A stretch of DNA of 64,000 nt from an uncultured Desulfuromonas sp. (GTDB taxonomy: Bacteria; Desulfobacterota; Desulfuromonadia; Desulfuromonadales; Desulfuromonadaceae): assembly GCF_963678835.1 (NCBI RefSeq), contig NZ_OY787469.1, forward strand, positions 2,232,001-2,296,000. Direction: 5' to 3'. The position numbers and the translations under genes are program-made. Positions 36,454-44,775 of this stretch are shown piece by piece. The notes under the pieces were generated by a model. The model was not told where the DNA came from, did not search any database, and saw only the letters and a program-made list of their open reading frames with translations. Numbering within the stretch: position 1 is the stretch's first letter; every line of letters begins with the position of its first letter.

Positions 36454-38114
36454 GTGTCCATCCGGAAAGCCTGGATTTTCAGAGAGTGAGATGGCAGTCT
36501 CCGGCGAAGAAGGCTCAGTATTGGACCTTCCTCCCGGGGACCGCTTGAATTTTCATCTTGACACACGGTTCTTTCACAATTTTAGGCGCACCACCGCCTG
36601 TGTTCTGGCTATCTCTGGTTTGGATTAAGCCAGCCTGATACGCGCCATGGACAGCAGGTTGTAGGAAACCACGCTGCTGCGGACGTATTGCTTAAAGCCA
36701 GCCCAGCCGGACCAGGTGCAACGGTCAAGCCCGAAGGCCCTCTTGAGTACAGAAATTCCGGCCTCGATTCCGGCTCGAAAATTCCTCAGGCGCTTATAGA
36801 CCCAGTTGCTTTTGGCCATCGCCAAAACGGACAACCCGCGCCGCTTGGCAAAGACAGCATCCTTGACCTGGTTCGACTTGGCGAAGTCCAAATTGCTCTT
36901 GGAGGCAAACCCGCCGTCGGCGCTCACCTGGCGCGGCATGCGCCCAAAAAGTTGCTGCTGCCGTTCAAGGAGCATTTGGTAACGATCACTGTCCGCCGGA
37001 TTGCCCGACTCGATGAGACAATCGAGAATCAGGGTCGATGGGCCACCAGTGAAAAACACTTTGTGGCCGTAGGTGATGTCCCGCTGCCCCTTGACGATAA
37101 TGTCGCTGTGTTCCTCGAAAAAGGAGACGACCTTTTCCGAGGCCGGTACGGTTTCGCCGTTGATCACGCGGCGCCGGGTCTGGTCGATGACCTTACCCAG
37201 CAGACCGACGGCCCGCTCCAGATTTGCCGCGATCCCCTGGGCGCTGAGCAACTCAAGGCCCTGATAGGCACGCAGTTCGGCAATCGCCGGCAGGGCATAG
37301 TTGACGACGCGTTCGGCATAGTGAAGTAGATCCTGATAGGCGGTTTTACGAACCTGCTCTTTTCTGGTATTGAGAATGGTCATCACCCGCTTTTTGACCA
37401 CGCGGTTATGGTCGCTGTAGCGGTAGGAAGGGGCTGGGGAGAGGGCCTTCCCGGCACCGAGCCAGCGGGTGATAATCCGAATGCCATCGGCCAAAAGAGT
37501 GGAATCTGTCGGATGGTGGATATCGGTTTCGATGGCCGTTGAGTCGATGCGGATCTTGCGTCCTTTTTCGATCTTATGTTTGACGGCGTAATCGATGAGC
37601 AGGCGATGAATCTCTTCCCAGCTCTGCTCGGAAATCGCCTTGATGTTCTCCTGCAGGATCGATTTGCGGGGATATTGTCCCATGTCCAGGCGAGCGAAAC
37701 GACGAAAGGCAGAGGAGTCATCCAGGTGAAAGGCAAGCTCCTCGTAACTGAGCTGCCGATATTGTTTCAGAACGGCACAGCGCAAGACCTGCTCGGCGGT
37801 CAACCCCTGACGACCGGTATCGGCCCGTTTGGTCTTGACCAGATCATCAAAAACGACTTGAAGCAAACCTGGAGTGTCATCGAGGATTCGTGACATCTGC
37901 TCCAATTCTTTACCGATCTGGGTATTGTTGACAGTCATAAACAGGCTCAGTTGGGGGTTACGTTTTTGGCGCATTGAATGCCTCCTGAAAAGATAATTGT
38001 CATTCAATATCAGGTGGTTACATTCACCATTGTTGCAGAATACGCCTATTCTTGAAAGCTTAAAATGTTGCTTTCGTTTGTAAAATTAGCACGTTAACGT
38101 TTCCGGATGGACAC
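36454..38114 (-). mobile_element. insertion sequence with 15-bp terminal inverted repeats, 1661 bp
   Basis: The ends are GTGTCCATCCGGAAA (36454-36468) and TTTCCGGATGGACAC (38100-38114). Both sides carry TAAACTA (36447-36453 and 38115-38121), consistent with a 7-bp target duplication inside a GCTTAAACTAGTGCCATT repeat. One transposase gene fills the interior. Confidence 0.85.
36625..37974 (-). CDS. DDE transposase (IS5/ISNCY-like, DUF772 plus DDE_Tnp_1)
   Basis: In this 449-aa transposase the N-terminal DUF772-like part has LTAEQVLRCAVLKQYRQLSYEE split over residues 58-80. The catalytic DDE signature is seen as IRIDSTAIETDIHHPTDSTL (first Asp), VSADGGFASKSNLDFAKS (second Asp) and FRAGIEAGISVLKRAFGLDR (Glu). 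The ATG at 37974 has GGAGG 6 bases upstream. An in-frame start at 38007 is less likely. The gene appears intact, so the element may still be mobile. Confidence 0.9.
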   Translation of the reverse strand: MRQKRNPQLSLFMTVNNTQIGKELEQMSRILDDTPGLLQVVFDDLVKTKRADTGRQGLTAEQVLRCAVLKQYRQLSYEELAFHLDDSSAFRRFARLDMGQYPRKSILQENIKAISEQSWEEIHRLLIDYAVKHKIEKGRKIRIDSTAIETDIHHPTDSTLLADGIRIITRWLGAGKALSPAPSYRYSDHNRVVKKRVMTILNTRKEQVRKTAYQDLLHYAERVVNYALPAIAELRAYQGLELLSAQGIAANLERAVGLLGKVIDQTRRRVINGETVPASEKVVSFFEEHSDIIVKGQRDITYGHKVFFTGGPSTLILDCLIESGNPADSDRYQMLLERQQQLFGRMPRQVSADGGFASKSNLDFAKSNQVKDAVFAKRRGLSVLAMAKSNWVYKRLRNFRAGIEAGISVLKRAFGLDRCTWSGWAGFKQYVRSSVVSYNLLSMARIRLA

Positions 38115-38340
38115 TAAACTAGTGCCATTCGGGACAGCCCCCGTCCGGGGACAGTCCCGTTTCTGCTGCTTTTTCCCTTTGAGCTAGCGCCATTCGAGAC
38201 AGTATGCTTATCTTATTACCTTGGGAAATAGAATGTCTTCTCCGTGCAGAAAGTGCAACAGTGACATAGGTCTTGCTATTTGGAAGCTAAGCGTGTTACT
38301 GTTCGACTACTTAAGCTAAGTTTGTGGAAATTTTTATCGC

Positions 38341-38466
38341 TCGCCGGGTGGACAAGGTGTCGATCTGGATCAAAAACACAGGCCCTCTTGGGCGTGTGTT
38401 TTTTTGTTTTTTGATAGGGCGGGATTTGTACAACAAAAAGGTTCCAGAAGGAACACGGAGAAAAAA
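38341..38466 (+). promoter_or_regulatory. structured cold-shock leader 2 with attenuator-like hairpin
   Basis: It has GACAAGGTGTC, TCTGGATCA, then AACACAGGCCC-TCTT-GGGCGTGTGTT with a T7 run (38375-38405), GTTCC-AGAA-GGAAC, and GGAGAA before the ATG. Order and sequence match leader 1, with changed loops. Confidence 0.7.
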
Positions 38467-38667
38467 ATGGCAGAAGGTTCAGTAAAGTGGTTTAACGATT
38501 CGAAGGGCTTTGGGTTTATCGAACAGGACAATGGTCCTGATGTATTCGTTCATTTCTCAGCAATTCAAAGCGACGGTTTTAAGTCTCTGGCTGAGGGCGA
38601 CCGCGTAGCTTTCGACGTAACTGAAGGTCAAAAAGGTCCTCAATCTGCGAACGTGCGCAGAATTTAG
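38467..38667 (+). CDS. cold-shock protein (CspA family), copy 2
   Basis: This 66-aa OB-fold RNA chaperone has KGFGFIEQ and DVFVHFSAI motifs and is almost identical to copy 1. The start at 38467 follows CGGAGAAAAAA. The gene lies between the DDE insertion sequence and the small basic gene. It has its own terminator and a duplicated leader, so gene and control region appear to have been duplicated together. Confidence 0.96.
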   Translation: MAEGSVKWFNDSKGFGFIEQDNGPDVFVHFSAIQSDGFKSLAEGDRVAFDVTEGQKGPQSANVRRI

Positions 38668-38693
38668 TTCGGATTTTCATAAATCAGCAAAGG

Positions 38694-38722
38694 GGCCTCG
38701 CAGATATTCGCGGGGCCTTTTT
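38694..38722 (+). terminator. terminator of cold-shock gene 2
   Basis: GGCCTCGC (38694-38701) pairs with GCGGGGCC (38710-38717), followed by TTTTTC. Confidence 0.85.
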
Positions 38723-38794
38723 CTTGATAGTAAGACCCCTAAATCTGCTCACTTCTGCAGTGTGAGCAACCAACCTGATGGAAGGAGCAGCTCG

Positions 38795-38932
38795 ATGGCC
38801 AAAAAACCGAATTACGGTTATGAAAAACGCCAGAAAGAACTCGCAAAAAAAGCTAAAAAGGAAGAAAAGAAAAAACGTAAATTGGAGCAGGACCCACAAG
38901 ACGCCCCCTTGGAGCCCTTGGACCAAGACTAG
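38795..38932 (+). CDS. small highly basic protein (45 aa)
   Basis: The protein starts MAKKPNYGYEKRQKELAKKA, continues with a Lys/Glu/Arg-rich helix and ends PLEPLDQD. GGAAGGAG lies 8 bases before the ATG. Similar short Lys-rich proteins occur widely in deltaproteobacteria, but I know of no assigned function. RNA or ribosome association is a guess from charge. It follows cold-shock gene 2 by 127 bp. Its TAG stop is the first three bases of M element M5. Confidence 0.7.
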   Translation: MAKKPNYGYEKRQKELAKKAKKEEKKKRKLEQDPQDAPLEPLDQD

Positions 38933-39091
38933 CAGGGGGGGGGGGGAAACATTCCATCCTGGGGCCTTTCAACGACGCAAGCCGAAAATGCAATTTCTGT
39001 CTTGCTTACAAAATCAAGCGCTTAAAAAATATGTCCTTGATTTTTGTCGCCCGTCCATGGATTCCACAAGCTTTTTTACAACAGCCTGTTA
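38930..39091 (+). repeat. M element, copy M5, with poly-G tract
   Basis: It runs from TAGCAGG to CAACAGCCTGTTA. The left arm is replaced by a run of 12 G (38935-38946). The core TTTCAACGACGCAAGCCG and CGCCCGTCCATGG are conserved. Confidence 0.85.
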
Positions 39092-39133
39092 GGCCTTGAA
39101 CACAGTCAATTTTGTCATCGGAGTGCCCCCTCT

Positions 39134-39213
39134 GTAGGAGCGAATTTATTCGCGAATTACTCTGGTTATTGCTCCTTTTCATGATGAGAATTCGCGGCTG
39201 AAGCCGCTCCCAC
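39134..39213. repeat. paired REP (BIME) element, copy R3
   Basis: It runs from GTAGGAGCGAATTTATTCGC to GGCTGAAGCCGCTCCCAC, with the shared AATTTTGTCATCGGAGTGCC left flank. It lies directly upstream of the alarmone synthetase gene. Confidence 0.85.
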
Positions 39214-39388
39214 AATGTACAACTTCAATTATTCTTAAGTGCTACGTCAAAAGGAAAAATCCCCTCAATCTCTTTGCCGGACAGCTTGCCCTTCAATATA
39301 CCTGATCCCAGCTTTAATCCTCTCCCAGTCTCTTTGCTCACCTTTTTCAGCCAACTTCATGTCATTACCACACGAAAGGAGATTGCCA

Positions 39389-40468
39389 TTGGCCTCTCTT
39401 GATTTCGAGCTTGAAAAGCATAATTTTACAAAATATTACGAGAACAACAGGCCCCTTTTTGAGGAGGCCAAGAACGCCTATATCAGTGTGATCAAATCAC
39501 TGATTAAACAGGCTGATGTCGGCGAAGTGACTAAGGTCGAAGGCCGGATCAAGAATAAAGAAGAGTGCATTAAAAAGTTTCAGCGCAAATACCAAGACAA
39601 ACTCGAAGCAGCTGACCAGCCCTATGAGATCAAAAACTATCTCTCTGATTTGATTGGGCTTCGCATCGTCTGTCTCTATGAAGACCAGATTGCGGACGTC
39701 TCGAAACTCTTGAAGAATCATTTCAAGATCATTGACGTTTCGGACAAAATCGCGGCTATTGAGAGCACCGAGGATTTGTTCGGTTATAAAGGGCTGCATA
39801 TGGATCTGTCGTTTGCCAAAGAGATGGCTGCCTTGTCCAAAAATCAGCCATTTGCAGAGTATCCCTTTGAAGTTCAGATCAGGTCATTGATTCAGGACGC
39901 TTGGAGTGTGCTGGACCACAAAATCAAATACAAGAAATCGATCCCCAATGATCTTAAGCGCAGGATCAATGTTCTTTCCGCCCTGTTCGAGCTGGCCGAC
40001 CGAGAATTTAAAGAGATCCGCAACGCCACCGCCGAGCTGATCCAACAGGCGACAGTTTCGCCGCTCGGCGATGTTCTTGAAGACAACTGTGAAGCTGCAG
40101 GGGCCGCTGCAACGGAAACCGGTGGAAAAGCGTTCAATGTTTTCCATTTCCTGCGGGTCGCCGGGCATTTCTTCAAGGATTTTGAGTTTGAAGACTACAA
40201 GGTTGATAACTTTGTCCAGGATATCCTGCGGTTGGATAACGGTTTTCAAAAGTCGGCCCTTCATAAAAGCTTGGTCGAAAACCTGAAAATCGTCAAAGAG
40301 TATCGCGATCATTTCATTGAGGGAAACCCTGAAAGCACCTTCAGCCCCTATACTGTGATCAGGCATTGCCTGTATCTCTACGATCAGGAAACCTTTAAGC
40401 GGATATTGGCCAAAGGGTCGACCGGCCGCTTTGTCAGTTGGTTAGGGCAGAACCATTCAACCCCCTGA
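39389..40468 (+). CDS. small alarmone synthetase-like protein (RelA/SpoT domain) with C-terminal extension
   Basis: The protein has 359 aa from a TTG start with AAAGGAG at 7-base spacing. An ATG at 39359 has no ribosome binding site. The (p)ppGpp synthetase domain spans about residues 20-210 with GRIKNKEECIKKFQRK, YLSDLIGLRIVCLYEDQI, FGYKGLHMDLSF and FEVQIRSLIQDAWSVLDHKI (catalytic Glu present). There is no HD hydrolase domain. Residues 215-359 form an unrecognised helical domain (FNVFHFLRVAGHFFKDFEF). Length and layout resemble accessory synthetases that act in phage defence, some of which carry a C-terminal antitoxin domain. That is inference. It lies among mobile elements. Confidence 0.82.
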   Translation: MASLDFELEKHNFTKYYENNRPLFEEAKNAYISVIKSLIKQADVGEVTKVEGRIKNKEECIKKFQRKYQDKLEAADQPYEIKNYLSDLIGLRIVCLYEDQIADVSKLLKNHFKIIDVSDKIAAIESTEDLFGYKGLHMDLSFAKEMAALSKNQPFAEYPFEVQIRSLIQDAWSVLDHKIKYKKSIPNDLKRRINVLSALFELADREFKEIRNATAELIQQATVSPLGDVLEDNCEAAGAAATETGGKAFNVFHFLRVAGHFFKDFEFEDYKVDNFVQDILRLDNGFQKSALHKSLVENLKIVKEYRDHFIEGNPESTFSPYTVIRHCLYLYDQETFKRILAKGSTGRFVSWLGQNHSTP

Positions 40469-40485
40469 TAGTTTATTTTGAAAAC

Positions 40486-41020
40486 GTGCAAAATCGCTAT
40501 AAATCGATTGTCTGTGAAGGCAGATGCATATCTGCTCAGTTTGATGACAAAGTCCATCCAGGGACTTTGTCATGGCCGTTTCGCAAAAACGCGGTTTTGC
40601 TTCACTTACAAAAACAAGGAGTTAAACCTCTCCTTGTTTTTGGCTCGCCCGTCCTTGGGCTCGGGGAGCCTGTTTGTCAACAGCCTGGGCAGATGCATAT
40701 CTGCTGGGACTGGTCCGCCATATTCATCTCAACCCGGTGCGTGCAGGTAAGGTTACGGACTTGGATGCTCTAGCAGGTTATCGCGGGACCGATATTGTCA
40801 AATGATCGGAAGGGGAGAATATCGTCTTGTAAACGATGATAACGTTTTATCCCTGTTTGCCGGTAAGAAGAGTGCGGCACGCAAGGCCCGTAAGGTGAGT
40901 ACCGCCAAGGCCGTGCTTTGCGATGTGACCATTTGTTTCTACCTGACGACGGGATATGCTGTCGATAAGGCTTTGTGCTACACTCTTTCCGCAGTACGTC
41001 GTGCTGTTCAATGCGGATAA
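40486..41020 (+). pseudogene. Y1 transposase relic, split by an M element
   Basis: It starts at CAAAATCGCTATAAATCGA (NRYKSIVCEG in one frame), then GCAGATGCATATCTGCT, the M6 insertion, and a second GCAGATGCATATCTGCT. It continues as RHIHLNPVRAGKVTDLDALAGY, MIGRGEYRLVNDDNVLSLF and the C-terminal VSTAKAVLCDVT segment. About 230 bp present in the 30285 copy are missing near 40888. The 5' part of the gene is gone. Confidence 0.8.
40537..40688 (+). repeat. M element, copy M6, inserted in Y1 transposase
   Basis: The core is diverged but stems are kept by paired changes: TGACAAA with TTTGTCA, GACAAAGTCC with GGACTTTGTC, and AAACAAGGAG with CTCCTTGTTT. A 17-bp direct repeat (40520-40536 and 40689-40705) flanks it. 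Confidence 0.75.
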
Positions 41021-41028
41021 AAGGATTT

Positions 41029-41184
41029 TAGCAGGATGTTGAAAAAGTCCCGTCCGGGGATTTTCAACGACGCAAGCCGAAAATGCGATTTCCGTCTTGC
41101 TTACAAAATCAAGCACTTAAAAACCTGTCCTTGATTTTGGCGCCCGTTCATGGGCTCCACAGTCTGTTTTTCAACAGCCTGTTA
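41029..41184 (+). repeat. M element, copy M9, full length
   Basis: It runs from TAGCAGGATGTTGAAAAAG to TTTTTCAACAGCCTGTTA and can serve as the type copy. Hairpins include GTCCC-GTCC-GGGGA, GCCC-GTTCAT-GGGC and a terminal CTGTTTTTCAACAG. Confidence 0.9.
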
Positions 41185-41263
41185 GATCGGGAAGAGGGGT
41201 TGAAAATATTTCACGCTAACTTTCAAAGAATCAATCCATCATCTGTTTTTTCAAGGGAAAACT

Positions 41264-42046
41264 ATGAAAATAAACCATGTTCATCTTATCTACTTTTCAC
41301 CGACCGGAACCACGCGCAAAGTTATCGACGCGATTGCCGCAGGGATGGCGGCTGAAAAAATCAGTCGTTACGATTTAACGCTCTCTCAGTCACCGCAGGA
41401 ACAGTTCTTGTCAGAAGGTATTGCGGTTATTGGTATCCCTGTTTACGCAGGGCGTGTGCCTGTTGGTTGCCTGGACAGGCTGGCGAATTTTTCAGCGAAC
41501 CAGATTCCCACTATTTTAGTGGCTCTGTATGGTAACCGTGAATTTGAAGATGCCTTGGTTGAGTTGCAGGACATCACCTCTGAAAAGGGCTTTAACGTGA
41601 TTGCGGCTGGGGCTTTTATTGGTGAGCATTCCTATGCGACCTCATCGCATCCTGTTGCCGTAGGTCGACCTGATGCGAATGATTTGAGTCTGGCGGAATC
41701 TTTTGGACAACAGATTGCAGACAAAATTGAACGGGATTGTTTTGATACGCCCGTCATTGACGGCAATCACCCTTACCGGGACAGGGTGGCGTTTGGTGGA
41801 ATCGCGCCGGAAACAGATGCTGAAAAATGTACGCTTTGCGGGACCTGTGCTGAGGTGTGCCCTGTTGGCATTGTGACGGTAGCCGATTCGGTTACAACAC
41901 AGGCAGAACCGTGCATTATGTGCTGTGCCTGTGTGAAGGCATGTAAAATGGGCGCACGGTCTTTGAATCACCCGATGATTGAAGGGATCAGAGAGTTCCT
42001 GATGAAGAACTGCTCTACGCCGAAAAAACCTCAAATCTATTTATAA
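41264..42046 (+). CDS. EFR1-family ferrodoxin (flavodoxin-like plus two 4Fe-4S clusters)
   Basis: In this 260-aa cytosolic electron-transfer protein residues 1-165 are flavodoxin-like with the FMN phosphate loop YFSPTGTTRKVIDAIAAG. Residues about 180-235 hold two 4Fe-4S motifs, CTLCGTCAEVCPVG and CIMCCACVKACKMG. The combination defines EFR1-type proteins of anaerobes, which pair flavin and iron-sulfur redox centres. AAGGGAA precedes the ATG. It is monocistronic. The partner is unknown. Confidence 0.92.
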   Translation: MKINHVHLIYFSPTGTTRKVIDAIAAGMAAEKISRYDLTLSQSPQEQFLSEGIAVIGIPVYAGRVPVGCLDRLANFSANQIPTILVALYGNREFEDALVELQDITSEKGFNVIAAGAFIGEHSYATSSHPVAVGRPDANDLSLAESFGQQIADKIERDCFDTPVIDGNHPYRDRVAFGGIAPETDAEKCTLCGTCAEVCPVGIVTVADSVTTQAEPCIMCCACVKACKMGARSLNHPMIEGIREFLMKNCSTPKKPQIYL

Positions 42047-42147
42047 CCCGAGGTCTGTTTTTTCCCGTTGAAGTAAAGATTGATCAGCGCTTGGGTCAAA
42101 CGTAATCGCGAGTGCTGAATTATTTCGTTCCCTTTTCAGGAGGATAC

Positions 42148-43092
42148 ATGAGTCGCTGCACCATTACCTGTCCACACTGTGGTTTCAGTAAAGATGTTGA
42201 ACGTGACCCTGCCTTGTTGCATGGCAAGACAGTGACCTGCCCAAAGTGCAAAAAAGCATTTCCTTTTGTTGCATCAGACTCCGTTCCTCCTGTACCACCT
42301 GCCCAACCTGAGCAGCCCATTATCGAACCTGAAGCCAGTTCGAAAGCAGCATCAGAAACAGAAGACGCTCCTCAGCACAAGTTTTGCTCAACCTGTGGCA
42401 GTCAGATTCACATTAAAGCGGAAATTTGTCCGAAGTGTGGGGTGCGTGTAGCTCCGCCACGTAATGTGGTGAACAAGGTTGCCTTGCTGGTGATCACGTT
42501 TTTCCTTGGCGGGCTTGGTGGGCATAAATTTTATCTGAAGAAAAATTTGCAAGGGATATTGTATCTCTTGTTTTTTTGGACCTATATTCCGACGCTGGTG
42601 GCGTTTATTGAGTTCATTATTTATGCCTGCAAGAGTGAGCCTGAGTTACAGGAGAAGTATCCTGAGACCAGTACCGGTGGAATTTTCATCGTCCTGCTTG
42701 TGCCTGTTCTGCTTGCCATCGTCGGCATTTTAGCGGCCATTGCCATTCCTCAGTATGTTGCTTATCGGCAGAAGGCGGGTAACGTTGCGGCTAGCACGGC
42801 ACTGACAACCTGCCAGCAGCGGGTGAGTGACTATTATATGAACAACGGCACATTGCCCATGGACGCAAGCCAGCTTTCCTGTCAGGCGATCAACGGTGTC
42901 TCTCTTTATTACCTGCCAATTGGCACTGATGACTATCAACTGATCAGCTTTTCTGAGCATGGTAACAAAGCGTATTGGGTGAATGATAATGATGTTGAAG
43001 TCGTTGAGGCGGAGAAAGCTCAGATAAAGGAAGAGCTGACCGGTGAAGTTGGTGTTGAGCCGTTGTCGCCTGGGTTTTATTTTGTGAAGTAG
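42148..43092 (+). CDS. zinc-ribbon, TM2 and pilin-like fusion protein
   Basis: The 314-aa protein starts at 42148 after AGGAGG. Residues 1-35 hold a CPHCGF/CPKCKK zinc-finger pair and residues about 75-105 a zinc ribbon (CSTCGSQ, CPKCGV). A TM2 domain follows (LVITFFLGGLGGHKFYLKK, then GILYLLFFWTYIPTLVAFIE). Then comes a pilin-like helix (VGILAAIAIPQYVAYRQKA) with a small globular tail (CQQRVSDYYMNNGTLP, then AYWVNDNDVEVVE). The tail resembles minor pilins of the PilA type, but the pilin helix lies internally, with no prepilin cleavage site. It is probably a membrane sensor or scaffold. Function unknown. Confidence 0.75.
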   Translation: MSRCTITCPHCGFSKDVERDPALLHGKTVTCPKCKKAFPFVASDSVPPVPPAQPEQPIIEPEASSKAASETEDAPQHKFCSTCGSQIHIKAEICPKCGVRVAPPRNVVNKVALLVITFFLGGLGGHKFYLKKNLQGILYLLFFWTYIPTLVAFIEFIIYACKSEPELQEKYPETSTGGIFIVLLVPVLLAIVGILAAIAIPQYVAYRQKAGNVAASTALTTCQQRVSDYYMNNGTLPMDASQLSCQAINGVSLYYLPIGTDDYQLISFSEHGNKAYWVNDNDVEVVEAEKAQIKEELTGEVGVEPLSPGFYFVK

Positions 43093-43096
43093 GTTG

Positions 43097-43444
43097 ATGA
43101 TGAATTTCGAAACCTTACGCAGCTACCTGCTATCCAAACCAGCAGCCGTTGAAACCTTTCCTTTCGATGAAGAGACATTGGTGCTGAAGGTTTGCGGCAA
43201 AATGTTTGCTTTGTTGAATATTCATGGTGATCCGTTGCGGATAAATTTGAAATGCGACCCTGATAAAGCGGAGGTTTTGCGCGAGTTGTTCCCGGCGATC
43301 TTACCGGGCTATCACATGAACAAGCGCCATTGGAATACGGTGATTCTCGACGGCTCGATTGTTGATGAGGAGATTTTTTCGATGATTGATGATTCGTATG
43401 ATCTGGTGGTGCAAGGGCTGCCCAAGTCAAAACGGCCTGTGTGA
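43097..43444 (+). CDS. MmcQ/YjbR family protein
   Basis: The protein (about 115 aa) has the family pattern LLSKPAAVETFPFDEETLVLK at the start, then KMFALL, KCDPDKAEVLRE, PGYHMNKRHWNTV and a final DDSYDLVV helix. The fold is CyaY-like, and the function is not firmly known. Two adjacent ATG codons (43097, 43100) follow a short AGG. The second has the better spacing. It follows the zinc-ribbon gene by 4 bp, so the two form an operon. Confidence 0.88.
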   Translation: MMNFETLRSYLLSKPAAVETFPFDEETLVLKVCGKMFALLNIHGDPLRINLKCDPDKAEVLRELFPAILPGYHMNKRHWNTVILDGSIVDEEIFSMIDDSYDLVVQGLPKSKRPV

Positions 43445-43504
43445 GCGACATGGCTCTTTGTCGCGCCTTATCGGAAAGATGGCTGTGTCCAGATTGCTGA
43501 AAAT

Positions 43505-43539
43505 AAAGCCCTGACTCTCGATTAGAGACTCAGGGCTTT
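43505..43539. terminator. bidirectional terminator between MmcQ and rsgA
   Basis: AAAGCCCTGA (43505-43514) pairs with TCAGGGCTTT (43530-43539), with an inner TCT/AGA pair. It serves both convergent genes. Confidence 0.85.
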
Positions 43540-43576
43540 GTTGTTTATGACGCTAACCGATTAATCGCCTGATTTA

Positions 43577-44656
43577 TCAACCCTCCCCCCGGCTTTCACG
43601 TTTGACCGACATCGCTGAGCGGCACATCTTCTTAAATCCCTTCTCCCGGCTTCGCCGTTCGGAGATGGTTTCACTGTTGCGCTGCTGCTCAGCTTTGAGC
43701 TTAAGGTAACTGGCCAGACGGCGCGGTTCGAGTGAGCCACTTTCCACGGCTTTGATCACAGCGCAGCCGTGTTCGCCCTGATGGCTGCAATCGTTGAACT
43801 TGCAGCTTCGAGCCATTTGTTCAATCTCCTCAAACAGATCGGCAAGGCCCTCTTCACAATCGGCCAGTTGCAGTTCGCGCATGCCCGGATTATCGATGAG
43901 AATGCCGCCCTCGGGCAGGAAATGCAGTGATCGCGCTGTCGTGGTGTGACGCCCTTTGGCATCATCCTCGCGGATGGCGGCGGTGGCCTGATCCGAGTGG
44001 CCACACAGGGTATTTATCAGAGTCGATTTGCCGACGCCAGATGAGCCGGTGAGGGCGACGGTCTGGCCGGGTCCGCACCAGGTGAGAAGTGGTTCGCAAG
44101 ACTGGTGGTCAAGGCTGTTGACGGCTTCAACCAGTAGATCGTGTTTCAGGCTGCGCGCCTCAGTGATAAAAGGCGATACATCGTCCACCAGGTCTGTTTT
44201 GGTCAGTACGACAATCGGCTGCACTTCAGCATCGTAAGCCAGTGCCAGATAGCGTTCCAGGCGCGACGGGTTGAAGTCCTGATTGCAGGAGGTGACGATA
44301 AACAGCGTGTCGATGTTGGCGGCAATGAGTTGTTGCTTTGCCTCTAAACCGGCGGCTTTGCGGCGAAACAGGCTGGTGCGTTGCAGCAAGCGTTGAGGTT
44401 TCAGCGTGTCGTGCTCCACAAGCAGCCAGTCACCTACTGTAGGGCGGTCAATGATGTCTAACTGCTGCCATGATCCGGGTAGGCTCAGTTGGTGGTGGCC
44501 GTGATTGGAGAGCACATCAATGCGCTGACCATGGACTGCGGCGACGCGACAGGGAAGGGTGTTTTCCCATTCGTCGAGGTCGAGTTGTTGTTGAAAAAAA
44601 TGACTCCATCCCAGTTGTGGGAGTGATTTTAGTGGCGAGTTATTGTTGTGGGACAT
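43577..44656 (-). CDS. rsgA: ribosome small-subunit-dependent GTPase A
   Basis: The 359-aa cytosolic GTPase matures the 30S subunit. Its G motifs are circularly permuted, as the family requires: G4 VLTKTDLVDD, then the P-loop GSSGVGKSTLINTLCG, then G3 LIDNPGMRELQL. An N-terminal OB-fold region comes first and a C-terminal zinc site CKFNDCSHQGEHGCAV last. The ATG at 44656 follows AAAGGGG. The upstream 200 bp hold a structured leader and a possible short ORF. Confidence 0.95.
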   Translation of the reverse strand: MSHNNNSPLKSLPQLGWSHFFQQQLDLDEWENTLPCRVAAVHGQRIDVLSNHGHHQLSLPGSWQQLDIIDRPTVGDWLLVEHDTLKPQRLLQRTSLFRRKAAGLEAKQQLIAANIDTLFIVTSCNQDFNPSRLERYLALAYDAEVQPIVVLTKTDLVDDVSPFITEARSLKHDLLVEAVNSLDHQSCEPLLTWCGPGQTVALTGSSGVGKSTLINTLCGHSDQATAAIREDDAKGRHTTTARSLHFLPEGGILIDNPGMRELQLADCEEGLADLFEEIEQMARSCKFNDCSHQGEHGCAVIKAVESGSLEPRRLASYLKLKAEQQRNSETISERRSREKGFKKMCRSAMSVKRESRGEG

Positions 44657-44775
44657 GGAAACCCCTTTATTTTATACGTGAGTGTCGTCATGCAGATGCA
44701 CGAATAGCGTCTTACTGTGTCGTCTGCACACATGAGGTGGGTTTCTGATTTTTGCATTGAAACCCGGCGTCAACC

